Positions 32,694 to 44,701 of a DNA stretch of 64,000 bases are shown here, one piece after another (the stretch's first letter is position 1; each line of letters starts with the position of its first letter). Below the pieces are notes generated by a model. That model did not search any database. It was not told the DNA's origin and saw only the letters and a program-made list of their open reading frames with translations. The DNA comes from Mycoemilia scoparia. Lineage: Eukaryota > Kickxellomycota > Kickxellomycetes > Kickxellales > Kickxellaceae. The DNA lies in assembly GCA_027575805.1 (NCBI GenBank), contig JANBPU010000053.1:23275-87274 (forward strand), read 5' to 3'. Made by a program: the position numbers and the translations under genes.

Positions 32694-35426
32694 ATGGTCG
32701 AGCTAAAGAATGACTATAACGACAACAACAACAACCTAAAATTTGCCGAATTGTCTACTGTAAAGAAGCTGGAACCACCCTCTACTGGAAACGAGTTTTC
32801 ATTTCCATTTAATCCATATAGTATCCAAATCGATTTTATGCGAAATCTGTATGAAGCACTTGAGAATGGATACTTTGGGATATTTGAGAGTCCAACTGGA
32901 ACTGTAAGTACTACTACTACAACAACCACTGATGATGATGATGATTTATTCAAATATTATAAAAGCATAGCATGTGCGTGATATATAAATAAATGGAATG
33001 TGGATCTTGTTTTTATAGGGAAAATCCTTGAGTTTAATATGTGGAGCACTCACTTGGCTCAATCATAACCAAGAAAGAATAGAAAAGCAGAGTATAGAAT
33101 TAGCAGAAGAGGGTGAAGGCAATTCCTCGAATAGAAATACTAGTGCATCAAAAGGTGAATTATACTGATGACTGCTATTGTTATTGATGCGCAATGTATC
33201 TATGAGAACCAAGAATAACAAATTCCTTGCACCAATGTTATCGTCGTGACATAGAACCAGATTGGGTTAGGAAGTTCAAGCAAGAAAAGAAAAGAGAAAA
33301 GGTGTTGGGAGAAAAGGAAAAGGCTCAACAAAAGTATGATGATTGGGTTAAATGGATCAGACAGAAAGAAAAGAATGAGTCGAAAAAGAATACGGTCGGG
33401 TGGTCGACATCTTCAAAACCAACTACAGTGGAGAAAAAGGTATAGTTTTAGCTTAACATACACAACATCTTTGACAATCAATATTTGATAGACCTTATGA
33501 TAATAACATAGTTTTTACTGTGATGTAATAGAGAAAGCCCGAGTGTGATGAGCAGGGTTTGGATGATGACGAGAATGATATGATTGTGGATGAGTATCAA
33601 AGTGAGCCTGAGATGGGAGGAAGACTTGGTGCATCTTCGGGTTATTCTGATCAAGTCAAAAAGCTACTACAAAAGTATGCGATCTCTTTTGTATTTGAAT
33701 TGATAACCAATATCATTTCTCAAAGAATTACCTAAGCAGATCAATTTTATGTCTGTAGATATGAGGCTGGAGGAATTATATATGACGATCTTGATGATGA
33801 GTATTCCAGCTCATATGGAATGAATGAAAAGCCCGAGGAACCAGAGGTCACAAAAGTAATTATAACAATATATTAGAATGAAATATCTAAATTCTACAGC
33901 AAAGCAGCTCAATTTAATGATATATTCTATAGATAATCTATGCATCAAGAACTCACTCCCAATTATCCCAATTCATGAGCGAGCTTAAAAAGACCAAATT
34001 TTGGACAAAAGACAAGATACCAGCAGTTCCACTTGGATCACGAATGCAATTATGTATCAATGACACTGTGAGAAGGCAAAGCACATCAGTGACAAGAATG
34101 AATGAAAAGTGTCTAGATATGCAACAGAAAGGTGGTTCACATCGTTGCAGATTCCTTCCAAAGCAAGAGACTCCGATGCTGGATCTAAAGGACCAAATAA
34201 GAAGCGATCTTATGGATATTGAAGACCTGGCGCGAGCAGGAAGAAAGATGCACACGTGTCCCTATTATGGTGCTAGGAATAGCATCCGATCCGCCAAGGT
34301 TGTCACATTGCCTTATAATTTGCTGTTGCTGGATTCTGCCAGGGAATCATTGGGAATATCGCTAAAAGATAACGTAGTTATTGTTGATGAAGCACACAAG
34401 TAAGAGCATTATACCAATTCATCACATATTTTTTGTAGTCAAAATACTTGTCCACATAGCTGTATATTTTCTTTTTATATAGTCTTATAGATTCCATAAC
34501 ATCGGTTCATTCGGTTAGTCTAAGTGGGCATACCGTAGATGTGGGTGTCAAATTATTCAAAGCCTACTATAATCGGTACTGGAATCGACTCAAGGGCTCC
34601 AATGTTATATATATTCAGCAGATCATCTCAATCCTCAAAGCTCTTCAAAAGTATATTCAAAAAGAAATAGCGGCTGAACTTGGTTTGCTTCAATCTGATG
34701 GAAACAATAATAAAGATGGTTCGTTTAGTAAGATTATGACTACAAATCGGTTGCTACATGAAATAAGAGTCGATAATGTAAATGTTTACAAATTGGATCG
34801 GTATTTCAGAGAAAGCAAGATTGCACAGAAGGTAGTTAAATCTTTGGTCTATACTCTCAACTCTGGCTATCATCCTCACTCTTAATGTATAATAACACTG
34901 TGATTTTATCGTTTAGTTGAACATGTTTGTTGACAGATTCAACAAGCTATCACAAAAAGAAGCATCTGCCAACTCTAATGCTTCTGGAACTCCCACAAAT
35001 GACAAACGAGCAAAAGCCTATGGCAAACGTAACCCTAAAACAACAACAACAATATCTTATGGACATAAAGGACCTAGAAACAACGAAAGAACCAATGACT
35101 CAAACAATGAAAAGAACCCCAAAAATAACGACGCAGTGACAATACTATCAGGATCTGCTACAACCCATGTTAGTACAATCGAATCATTCTTTAACTGCCT
35201 AGGTCGACCAAACACAAATGATGGGAGACTGTTTTTAACCATCCACAAGAAATCCCCAGGGAAAACAGGACCAACAACTTCTGAAGACCCCGAAATATCG
35301 GTAGATATAAAGTTTGTATTGCTTGATCCTTCTGATTCTTTTAGTGGGATATTGAAAGAAGCTCGCTCGGTGATATTGGCCGGAGGTACTATGAAACCTG
35401 TTGATGACCTAGTGAATCAACTATCG

Positions 35427-35457
<31 letters not shown>

Positions 35458-36431
35458 ATTTGGATGGATTAACTGAGAAATCCAATTCCAAAAACACCAA
35501 GAAACCGGTCAAACAATTTGAATGTGGACATGTAGTTCCATCCCATCACATAAAACCTATAGTCATGAAATCAGGGCCTATGGGCAAACAATTCCACTTT
35601 ACATTCGAGAACCAGTCTAATCCCGATATGATCAGAGAGGCCGGCCAGGCCATAGCCAACCTGACGTCAGTTATTCGTGGCGGTATAGTCGTATTTTTTC
35701 CATCCTATTCGTGTCTTGAACGAATGAAACAGCAATGGCAAAAAGAAGGAACTATCGAAAGGATGGAAAAGAAAAAGAAAGTATTCTGTGAACCAAATTC
35801 CAATAGCACCGACAATACTAGCACTACTCGTCTTACTACTGTGGAGCAAGTACTAGAAGCCTATTCAAACCAAATCAAACAGACCGGTGGTTCTATGCTG
35901 TTCAGCGTAGTTGGTGGGAAGATGAGTGAGGGTATAAACTTTTCGGATGATATGGGACGAGCCGTCATCATGATTGGGTTGCCATTTCCTAACTTGAGAT
36001 CCCCAGAATTAATGGAAAAGATTCGATTTATTGAAAACCAATTTCTGATGAATAACAACACCACTACTGGAAAAGTAGAAGAAGGTGGAGGCGGAGGAAT
36101 TGAATCGCCTCGACAACAACAACAACAACAAGTACAACGTGGATCCTCATCAAGGATGATTACAACTCAAAAGGGTCAACAGTTTTATGAAAATTTATGT
36201 ATGAAGGCTGTCAACCAGTCAATTGGAAGGGCTATTCGCCATGCCAATGATTATGCGACTATCATTTTCTTTGACCACAGGTACGCCTCATCAAGAATTG
36301 CACAAAAATTGCCTGGGTGGTTGTTGCCAAGTAGTAGTAGTGGTGGTGGTGGTAACCATAGGATTGAGGCTGTGGACTTTGGTAGAGGATTTTCGGAAGT
36401 CGCCAAATTCTTTAGAAATTTCAAGTCTTAG
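32694..36431 (+). CDS. CHL1: Chl1/DDX11-family Fe-S DNA helicase
   Basis: Eight exons: 32694-32903, 33019-33154, 33207-33439, 33532-33674, 33759-33855, 33933-34399, 34483-34831 and 34917-36431; all GT-AG, phases consistent, 1049 aa. Superfamily 2 XPD-like motifs in order: Walker A SPTGTGKSLS (split by intron 1), motif Ia IIYASRTHSQL, an Fe-S cluster region with four Cys (QLCIND, EKCLDM, HRCRF, HTCPYYG), DEAH box VIVDEAHNLIDS (split by intron 6), TILSGSATTHVS, VILAGGTMKP, VVGGKMSEGINFSDDMGR and motif VI NQSIGRAIRHANDYA. Known role: a 5'-3' DNA helicase that supports sister-chromatid cohesion and replication of difficult DNA. The intron 2 acceptor (33205-33206) has a weak pyrimidine tract and is the least certain boundary. 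Low-complexity inserts (SSSSS, QQQQQ, GGGG) lie in the C-terminal half. Confidence 0.95.
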
Positions 36432-37630
36432 ATTTGACTCTGTAGTAACATTTGAGGCCTTTTTTGTATACACATTTTTAAAGAGTTTTATTAGAAACAT
36501 ACGGTAATAATAGTTGTTTTAAAAAACCATTCAAAGGACACACAATTTTTCATTAGATTGGTTGAAGTGTTGCTAATTGCATTTGGAGTTTTATGCCATC
36601 TGCTTTATCTCTGGGGGAGACTTGTAAATATCCAGATAAATGGTCATTGCCATTTCTAGTTCTGGTGTGGCTTTTAAAAATAAAGAGTTTGGACTGTAAA
36701 TTGTATACACACAAGACCAGATCAAGCCAAGTCAATAGCCCCAAGGTATCTGCCCATGACAAATGTCATATCATAACGGAGCCGAAAAATATGTGTGCTG
36801 TAGACTCTCACCCTCTCTCATAAATGCATTCCAAAACACCTGATATTGTTTGCAGTTGCAACCACGCAGCCTCATTTAATTAATATGATGGTTCTTCGCA
36901 TTTGGGGCTTTATAAGATATATCCACAATTTAAAAGAGCCACCACTACAAGGTTCATAAAGGCATCGCTGATACACCCTTTCTGTATATTTTCCTTTCAC
37001 CGCGGAGATTCATTGTCGCCATTTGAGGAGGAGACTATTTTGTACAGATTTTTTCTCTGTACACGATAGTGGCTAGTAGTAGTCTATCCTGGAGAGGGGG
37101 GGGAGAGAGAGAAGTATAGAGGCTTTTTGTAGGAATGACAATGTTATTTAACTTTTTGGAATGTCCAAAAATGTAGTTATCCAGATTTGGTTAACCAAAT
37201 TTCATGCATAGATATTTGTGTATTCTATTTTAGGAGATAACCAGCACTACTATCAGCCATCATTATCTGAATTTAATAATAGACGGACCAACAGTCAGTC
37301 GGGCATGCCGGATTGCGGATTACTCTCATTATGGATAAAATTCCATCCTTGAGGGGAGAAAGCCTATTACTGGTGGTACCTCAGGTATTTTATGTTTGGT
37401 TAAAAGCAAAGTTTGAGCACATATTTAATTTTGGTCAAAGTGCTGTGAAATATCCACAAAAACAACAACGTATTTTTATTTCATAAATACACAACATCTT
37501 GGAACCCAGATTTCCAAGTTTCATCAACATGTCTTTGATTTCTTTAATTTATTTTATTCTCTTATGAAAATACTATTGTTATTGTTATTATTATTATTAT
37601 TATTAATAGCACAACAACAAAAGCGAAAAA
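36432..37630. other. Intergenic spacer upstream of the 7-TM gene
   Basis: No supported gene. A poly-G/GA stretch lies near 37095-37112 and an ATT triplet run near 37584-37600 shortly before the next start. Confidence 0.45.
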
Positions 37631-39082
37631 ATGCTTGAGGGAATTAAAAAGCCTGATGGCATGTCATACCAACAATTCTATGACTCGCTCATCAAACTAA
37701 TCCATAAGACTGCACCAAGCATAGGATTCAAAGTCCAATACTGGAATATGGGTGAGAGTGCAAGTTTAGTATATACCCTAAACATAATCTCGCTAATTCT
37801 CTCATCAATCGTCCTCATAACCGTGTTGCTATGTAATTTTCGAAATCGAGGATTTTCCAAAAGACCGTCATTTCGTTTATCCGGGTCCATTGCTCTGGCC
37901 GATATCATCCATTCAGTAATGATGATAATTATGCATGAACCAAGCACTATAGACAATATGACTGAACTTCAGCTACGAATTTCATGGTTTTTTGTAATGG
38001 GGTCGTTATTTGCTTCCTTGTTCTTGACTGACTGTATTGCGCTACAACTGCATTTGACTGTGATACTAAAGAAAGAGAGACTGGCCAAGAAGTTGAATCC
38101 TTGGTACGAGCTGATCGGATGGTCGATGGGGTTTATTGTTGTTCATCCTATCCTGTATATATTTGATAACATGTATTGGTCCAAATATTTGGGCGTTTTG
38201 GCTATATTTGATACAACATTTACAGCCATTTCGTTAAAGATTTGGGCAATATATGCATGGCTGCTGATTGGGATTGTGTATTGTATGGGGATATGTGTTG
38301 TTGTCAGTATTCGACTTATTTCTATGTTGAGGGGGACTAGAAGAACGCTTATACATTTCCAGGAAGGAAAAATAAGTTCTAAAGATAGTGGCAACGTCGT
38401 CGGTCATAGCAACGGTATGGTTGGTTGTGTTGATGAAATAAAGAAAGCTGTTATGTATCATGATTCAGTTGGCACGGAAATGGGTCTGAGGGAAGATGAA
38501 GACTGTGGTGGTAGTTTGGCTTCAAAGCCTTTAAACAATACTTTGACATTCGATACGGATTGGAAGATGCATGGTGGTGGCTGCTCTGTATTAGACGAAA
38601 GTACAAGGGTTAATCAAATATGGCCAGTCAGTGGGAATGGCGATGACATGGTGGGTTTGGCTACAACTAACGTGACCAACCAAGTACCAAAATACATCAT
38701 AAAAAGACGTAGAAGTGCAATGTTGGCCATATTTCGAATAATGCTATACCCTATTGTTCCACTAATAACTATTGTAGCCAACCCTATTTTTGTGTCTATC
38801 AAATATCCAAGCTATAATTTTGGAATGGCTGTTCTGGCACTTGCTGCATCTCAAGGAATTATCGAGTCGGTGGTGTTTTTTATGAACCCATTATTGGATC
38901 CGATGTGGGGCAAAGTGTTTAGCTATATAAGTCAAAGAGTATTTGCAAAGAAAAAACAGCAACCTGTTGCCAGTGGAGAAGTAGGAGAATTTCGTGTTTC
39001 ATTTAAAGAAGATTTGAGGTTAAAAGGTGTTGGAAAAGTCAGAGAGAGATATGAAATTGGTCACTCCAATTTATTAGTATGA
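37631..39082 (+). CDS. Seven-transmembrane receptor-like protein
   Basis: 483 aa, single exon, no signal peptide. Seven hydrophobic segments are visible: SLVYTLNIISLILSSIVLIT (about 44-66), IALADIIHSVMMIIM (about 87-101), FFVMGSLFASLFLTDCIALQ (about 119-140), WSMGFIVVHPILYIF (about 163-178), IWAIYAWLLIGIVYCMGICV (about 202-224), FRIMLYPIVPLITIVANPIF (about 363-385) and GMAVLALAASQGIIESVVFF (about 397-417). A long loop of about 130 residues between TM5 and TM6 and a basic C-terminal tail fit a G-protein-coupled receptor of the cAMP-receptor/Git3-like fungal type. Ligand unknown. The topology is read by eye. A metabolite or pheromone receptor is possible but not shown. Confidence 0.8.
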   Translation: MLEGIKKPDGMSYQQFYDSLIKLIHKTAPSIGFKVQYWNMGESASLVYTLNIISLILSSIVLITVLLCNFRNRGFSKRPSFRLSGSIALADIIHSVMMIIMHEPSTIDNMTELQLRISWFFVMGSLFASLFLTDCIALQLHLTVILKKERLAKKLNPWYELIGWSMGFIVVHPILYIFDNMYWSKYLGVLAIFDTTFTAISLKIWAIYAWLLIGIVYCMGICVVVSIRLISMLRGTRRTLIHFQEGKISSKDSGNVVGHSNGMVGCVDEIKKAVMYHDSVGTEMGLREDEDCGGSLASKPLNNTLTFDTDWKMHGGGCSVLDESTRVNQIWPVSGNGDDMVGLATTNVTNQVPKYIIKRRRSAMLAIFRIMLYPIVPLITIVANPIFVSIKYPSYNFGMAVLALAASQGIIESVVFFMNPLLDPMWGKVFSYISQRVFAKKKQQPVASGEVGEFRVSFKEDLRLKGVGKVRERYEIGHSNLLV

Positions 39083-39202
39083 TGGTGTTTTTTGTAGTAA
39101 ATTCTGAATAATAAACAAGCTATTGGAAATAACTGTGTGTAACGATAACAAATTAAATGAATCCCTTCAAATGATACAATGGTTTTCAATTCCTATAATT
39201 AA

Positions 39203-39306
39203 TTATAAGGGTAATAGTTTTCGAAGCGTACCTCCTTTTGGTTGCCAATGATTATAGGAGCAATCACAGCCAAATGAATGACTAACCGTTCAAAAATAAT
39301 CCCCCC
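39203..39306 (-). mobile_element. Family A element, diverged copy A7
   Basis: About 104 bp. AAGGGTAATAGTTTTCGAAG at the left and GTTCAAAAATAATCCCCCC at the right are degraded ends. The core AGCAATCACAGCCAAATGAA is the family core in reverse orientation. Confidence 0.7.
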
Positions 39307-39344
39307 AAAAGGTCAGGTTCCAACCAGAATTTAATGTATAGAAT

Positions 39345-39415
39345 ATAGAAATGGGTCCTTGGATTTTAGCCCAGTCACAGGCTATTTAATATGCAACTTC
39401 TGGGGATTTGGTTTT
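39345..39415. repeat. Family C palindromic repeat, copy C2
   Basis: About 70 bp: GAAATGGGTCCTTGGATTTT, then AGCCCAGTCACAGGCTATTT, then ATATGCAACTTCTGGGGATT. Clearly related to the copy at 44813. Confidence 0.55.
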
Positions 39416-39659
39416 GCTTAAGGGACTTGTGAACTTTGACAATGAAAATTCATCCAAAAATACCACATTTAAATGACTTTATTTTAACTTTACACGACAA
39501 CAACTATTAAAATTTCACATGTAGAAACATACTATGAATATAAAATATATATCCAGGGAGTATTTAGAAACCTAACCGAAGATATAAAAATAAAAGAAAC
39601 CACGAAAAGAAGAAAACCACAGAGAGAAAGATTGAAAAGAGCAAATAATAAAAGTAATT

Positions 39660-40469
39660 TTAACAGTAAGGAGTGAACCGAATAGTATCGATTTGTGCAA
39701 CAAATGGAGCAAGTGAATAGTCAACAGTACCAGCCCAACCGCTAGTATTCGAACCATCCCAAACGCCAAGAGCCAGTTTGCCAAGAGTTGCGGGGAATTG
39801 TCCATTGTTGTTATTGGTGATGGTACGTTTAACAGCACCATCAAGGTACCAATTAACGTAATCCTTATTATACTCGATACTGTAGGTATGGAAAGTGGTA
39901 GCCAAGTCTTGGGGAGGATTAGAACCAAAGGTAACTTCCCTCTCAGAGCCAGGAACACGCTGCCCGTTAACAAAGAACATGGACTGGACGTTGTTGGTGT
40001 TCTTTCCGACCCATTCAAAGTCGACTTCGTCGGTTGAACCTGGAGCACCGCTGCCGTACATTACAAAGGCGGTTACGACACCACTGGTAGGAGCGGCCTT
40101 GAGGTTAACATCCCAAACACCACCCTCGCCCTTGAATTCGTTGAAATGGATGGTGGGGTTCTGCTTGCTTGGGTCACGGTCCTGTACGATGTTGAGAACA
40201 CCATTCTGGACAGAGAAGCTGTTTGGCGACATCTGAATGGAGAAGTTGTTGAGGTCAGCAGCAGAATCAAAAGTGATGGTCTGTGATTTATCGTAACACA
40301 GTTTACGACCCTGAGGTGGCTGAATCTGAGGAAGACTTGCACCTCCAGCTCTCTTGGCAAGGATTCTGTCGTTTGCTGGTAGAGCATTGGTTTCGGCGGT
40401 TCCGACAGAGAGTATGGCGATGGCGCTCAAAAGAAGCCCGCTTTTGAATGATGAAGTTGAAAGATACAT
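39660..40469 (-). CDS. Secreted GH16 glycosidase/transglycosylase, CRH type
   Basis: 269 aa, single exon. Signal peptide (residues about 1-28, core SGLLLSAIAILSVGTA) followed by a short pro-region ending in a dibasic KR (LAKR, about residue 40). The GH16 catalytic motif is GSTDEVDFEWVG, where the two acidic residues flanking the second Asp are nucleophile and acid/base. The surrounding sequence (VVTAFVMYGSG, FHTYSIEYNKDYVNWYLDG, WAGTVDYS) is typical of Crh1/Utr2-like enzymes that join chitin to beta-glucan in the cell wall. Unlike many yeast Crh proteins it has no Ser/Thr-rich stalk and no GPI tail; it ends in TPYC. Inferred: a soluble wall-modifying enzyme. A TATA-like box lies about 180 bp upstream. 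Confidence 0.9.
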   Translation of the reverse strand: MYLSTSSFKSGLLLSAIAILSVGTAETNALPANDRILAKRAGGASLPQIQPPQGRKLCYDKSQTITFDSAADLNNFSIQMSPNSFSVQNGVLNIVQDRDPSKQNPTIHFNEFKGEGGVWDVNLKAAPTSGVVTAFVMYGSGAPGSTDEVDFEWVGKNTNNVQSMFFVNGQRVPGSEREVTFGSNPPQDLATTFHTYSIEYNKDYVNWYLDGAVKRTITNNNNGQFPATLGKLALGVWDGSNTSGWAGTVDYSLAPFVAQIDTIRFTPYC

Positions 40470-40646
40470 ATTGCTCGAATGCTAATGTGGTGATTATTCT
40501 TCTTGGGTATGCGGCGATAGTTTACTAGAGCTATCGGTTAAATGGTGGGCTCGATATAATGAAAAATACACGAAGAAATGCAACAGAGGATAACGACGAC
40601 TAAATTTTACACAATTCCTAGAAATTTTAGAATGCGCCTGCTCACC

Positions 40647-40656
40647 CCTTATATAC
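40647..40656 (-). promoter_or_regulatory. Candidate TATA box of the GH16 gene
   Basis: On the minus strand GTATATAAGG, about 180 bp before the ATG, in a locally GC-richer stretch. A good consensus match; the transcription start is unknown. Confidence 0.5.
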
Positions 40657-42159
40657 CGTACACGCCTGATATCGAGAACTGATTCACAGCAATAGGTGTG
40701 CTATAGAAAAAGAAATATTACCTTCACGTATATGTACGATTGCACAGATTCGTGTATGTGAATCAAACTTCTTTTTTGATATAAGTAAGGCGAAGCCAAT
40801 GGGTATTTTTTTAGTAGGCAACAAGAATAACAGGATTTTACTAAAGGAAGGGCAGAAATTTTAAAGAAATCGTAGGTAAAGGACAATCAATTTAATCAAA
40901 GGGCAAAGAATATGGCAAATATCGCGTCTCTTTTATACTAAAGCTCTGTAGGAATGCTAGAGCGTTATAAGTGGAATCAAACTTTACAAGATGCTTGGTG
41001 AGGAAATGCTATGTTGTCACTGTTGAGAATTCTATTGCCCAAGATGCAGAAAAAATGCTAGCAATGAACGTGAAATTCAAAAATATATGCTAGATGGATC
41101 TTTGTAAAGCCCAATTGTGAGATTCGCGTTACATGATCTTCAAAGACCATTGGGAGAAGTGAGGGCATGGTAGACAAAACCCACATACACACACAGTAGA
41201 AGAACTCGGAGAAGCAGCGTTCACTCTCTAAAGAAACCAAGAATAGCGCAATGAGCAGAAACAAACTAAACAGGTATGCAGCCTGGGGTTCCAGATTATA
41301 TTCGAAATAGAATTACGTGCTCTTCCTCAGTCAGTAAGTCAGCCATTCTGCCAAGTGACATTGAGCGTACACTATATAGTTCACAATCGAATATGGTAAA
41401 GACTGAACAGGGTTCAACCCGGCAAATAATACATTGGTCCACATAAAGATTGTTTTGATCTGCCATGTGCAATCCCAAGTGGGAAAACTGTCATTAATGC
41501 CACTTTTCAATATTAAGCCGGTTAGCTGTGTGTTCCACAGGAACCCCACCATCACACCCAGAGCCCGCCACTCATTATGATGACGATTCTTCTTATGCAG
41601 GACTATTGGTTATTAATTGACTCAACTCAAACCAACAGTCTGAGTCTATAAATGCCAACAAGCATGTCTACATCGATGTTTGTAATCCCTGGGTGGCTTG
41701 GCCTCTAGAACAGCCAAACCTCAATATTAGTAGCCACACCATTCCTCAATAATATTAGATTGAAGAGCTTTAATATGAGTGCGATTAAAAAGATTTAGAT
41801 GCTACCTGTATCAAAGACCATCTATAAATTTCAAAAGACAATAAGTGCATATGAGATTTATTGGCCGAAAAAGTGGCATTCAGCCCATCTATCAACCAGC
41901 AATGGTCTTTTTGAATTTTGCGACCATCCCGGCCAACAACCGTGTGAATTTTGCCACAATAACTTCAAGATTTGCCTGAGTAGTATAGCGTATCTTTAGA
42001 GACAATGATTCACTTTTGGTCACGGGTTGGGCGGCTGGCGCTTATTCCCAGCCTTTCTATGGATACATGCGTTTGGATCGAGGATTCAGACCTTACTACG
42101 TGCCTATAACCCGATAGATAGACAGACAGAAAAACAGAAAAAAAGATTAATGCGCGCAA

Positions 42160-42271
42160 ATATGGGTAGTAGTTATTTTTGAAGTGCTATAGAGTCACTC
42201 ATTTGGCTGGGATTGCTGTCCCTATAATCTTTGGCCACCAAAATTTACCCTTCAAAGATTATTACCCATAT
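42160..42271 (+). mobile_element. Family A element, copy A8
   Basis: 112 bp, ends ATATGGGTAGTAGTTATTTT and AAGATTATTACCCATAT. Core CATTTGGCTGGGATTGCTGT, same orientation as A1, with a small internal deletion. Confidence 0.8.
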
Positions 42272-43075
42272 ATACTCGTATTGCTTGAAAGACGAGACAA
42301 GAGACTGCGATATCTTCTGATGCCAGAGAGATGGTATTGGATATCTGCAAAGCATCCTGGCATACAGGTCTTTTCCAATGCTTTACATTTCCATGTATAC
42401 ATGTATGTGTGGGTGTGGGTGGGTCTATTCCAAGAAAGAACAAGAGTTCTATTGTCCGATTTTTAACTGTATTAAAGAGATGAAAGGGTATTTTAGAAAA
42501 CCCCTAGAAAAAATGCACCGAGTTTGCTCTACAGTTATTGTATAAGCCACATTGTGACTTTGTAACAGTGCAATGGTGATCAGTGTTAGATTTTAACTCC
42601 TAAAATGTTGTTTTTGCTAGTGCCCTTTAGTAACTTTCCCATTGATTAATTTTATATATGGGCTTTTTGAGTATCTTGCCATGAATACTATTCATACCAT
42701 TTAAAAGAAAGTATAGTATTGGCATAAACTTCTTTTTTATTAATGAAGCTGGGAGTTGAAGGCGTGTGTGTGTGTGAACACGAATATGAATGTTTAGATG
42801 TCCTGATATCCCCATTTGAAGTATATTAAAAGCACCATACTTTTTTCCCGGCTCTTGGCCCCGCCTCACCTTGGCTGTAAATCGGGCGCAGCACTAGATG
42901 GAGACAAAATTATCTCAGTCTTAAAGCATGTATTGTATAACCCCCATGAAGCACATCTCGCTGAAATAGGAAATGTTCTCAATCTCAACTCAACACCATC
43001 CGCCTCTTTTAGAGCCAACTACCCTACTTCCTTCATTGTATTACTAGTTGTAGTTATTCGCACTGCTAAACATGC

Positions 43076-43223
43076 ATATGGTCAATAATTTTTGAAGGAT
43101 GAATATGGATCATAATTTTTGAAGGGTGAATTTTGGTGGCCAAAGGTTATAGGGGAAATCACAGCCAAATGGATGCCCAGCTGTACTAGCAAACTTTCAC
43201 CCTTCAAAAATTTTTACCCATAT
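43076..43223 (-). mobile_element. Composite family A element A9 (end fragment plus full copy)
   Basis: A 27-bp lone end (ATATGGTCAATAATTTTTGA then AGGATGA, 43076-43102) is followed directly by a full copy that starts ATATGGATCATAATTTTTGA at 43103 and ends TTTTTACCCATAT at 43223. The full copy is in reverse orientation and 121 bp long. It suggests insertion of one element into, or next to, the end of another. Confidence 0.8.
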
Positions 43224-43567
43224 ATCTATTCCTATAACAAAAAGCCTCATATACACTTGTTGATCAACACCAAAGAGTATTTTGCAACCTAGACTAGGAG
43301 CCATAATTTATCTGATTACACGATCACCTAATCAAATCTACTCAATCACGAATAATTTCAAAATATTTTTTTTAAATTTTTAATGTGACGTTTTTATTAT
43401 TATGTCTAGAATTTGTGTACTTGAGTGCCAAGGCGCAGATGAAGGGTATGCAACCAACTTTACCAAAACTTTTTTTCCTTCTATAATAACATTAACAATA
43501 TCTATATATATAATAACTATTAACACGCCCGATCCTGAATATATACATTTATATAAATCAAGAAAAT

Positions 43568-44701
43568 ATGGCACCAAAGAGACCTCATTCCGAAGTAACA
43601 GTGGCCGACACAGCAGGACAAAAAAGTACCAAAAACAAGGAAGATGAAGGGAAAAATTCTACCACCACCACCAACATAGTTGACCAAAAAGAGGAAGAGG
43701 ACTCTGCTTCTGACTATTCAACAAGCGAGAGTGAATCTGATTCTGATAAAAGTAACGATGATGATGATGATGATGAGGAGGGAGACGAAGATGAAGGCGA
43801 TATCGTTAATGTAGATTTTGATTTCTTTGATCCCAAAGAATCAGACTTCCATAGCATCAAAAAACTACTTGAAGCAATGTTTGACGAAGATTCACCAGAA
43901 TTCAACCTTTCTGAATTATCTGACATTATTGTGAATCAGCCCGAAGTTGGTACCACAGTTAAGGCAGCAGACGAAGAGGATGATATTTATGCATTCTTGT
44001 CGGTTGTTAACCTTAATGCACACAAAGATAAGCAAGTCGTGAAGCAGATTAAGCATTATCTTTTGGAAAAAATAAAGAGGCATTCAAGCGCCAAGGGCAG
44101 TGCAGCTACTGCTAATAGCAAGAAGGAGGATTTGACAGCTTTTGAAGAAATCATGAATGGAAGAGACCAAAACAAGGGCGATATCGGGTTGCTTATAAAT
44201 GAGCGATTTGTTAATATGCCACCTACTATTGTTCCACCGCTGTTGAAATTGTTCTTTGAGGAGGTGGGATGGGCAGTTGAAGATAAAAAGCCATTCAAGT
44301 TTGAATGGTATTTGTTGATTTCACCGATCTATAAAGAGGTTATATCTTCTAATGCTGATGGTGATGATGAAAAGGAAGAATCGACAGAGGTAAGTACAAA
44401 ATAATTTCTAAAATGAATCTATATCAAGTTGTGGTTATAACTAATAATTGTTAATTTGCGTTTATATTTATAGTCCGATACCACATTCTATTTCCATGCT
44501 GAGGATGAATTGATTGAACCACTTGTTAATTACAAATTCGATTACAAGCTGTCAAGAAATAATAGACAATCAGAAGCACGCAGCATCTTTTTCGAATCAG
44601 GAATCAAGCCTTATCGCAGATGCTTTGTTATTCATCAATCTAAACTTAAACCTATCTATGAAGTTTTGAAAAGGGCACTTGGAACTGAAGATGGCCAATA
44701 G
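43568..44701 (+). CDS. BCP1: Bcp1/BCCIP-family nuclear protein
   Basis: Two exons: 43568-44389 and 44474-44701, with an 84-bp GT-AG intron, phase 0; 349 aa. N-terminus MAPKRPHSEV followed by an acidic Ser/Asp/Glu-rich region with a Asp run (residues about 45-80). The family start motif VNVDFDFFDPKESDFHSIKK and the segments LLINERFVNMPPTIVPPLL and VIHQSKLKPIYEVLK are typical. Known role: yeast Bcp1 chaperones and helps export ribosomal protein uL14 and Mss4; the animal homologue BCCIP acts in ribosome maturation and genome stability. Length slightly above yeast Bcp1 because of the acidic N-terminus. Confidence 0.93.

Larger units (their letters stand above)
39083..39659. other. Spacer between convergent genes with repeats
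   Basis: Contains family A copy A7 and a family C copy (listed separately). No gene. Confidence 0.55.
40470..43567. other. Intergenic spacer, 3.1 kb
   Basis: Holds a TATA-like element for the GH16 gene, family A copies A8 and A9, and (AC)/(GT) runs near 41180-41200 and 42765-42775. No coding frame that I can support. It is flanked by divergent starts, so promoters lie at both ends. Confidence 0.45.
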
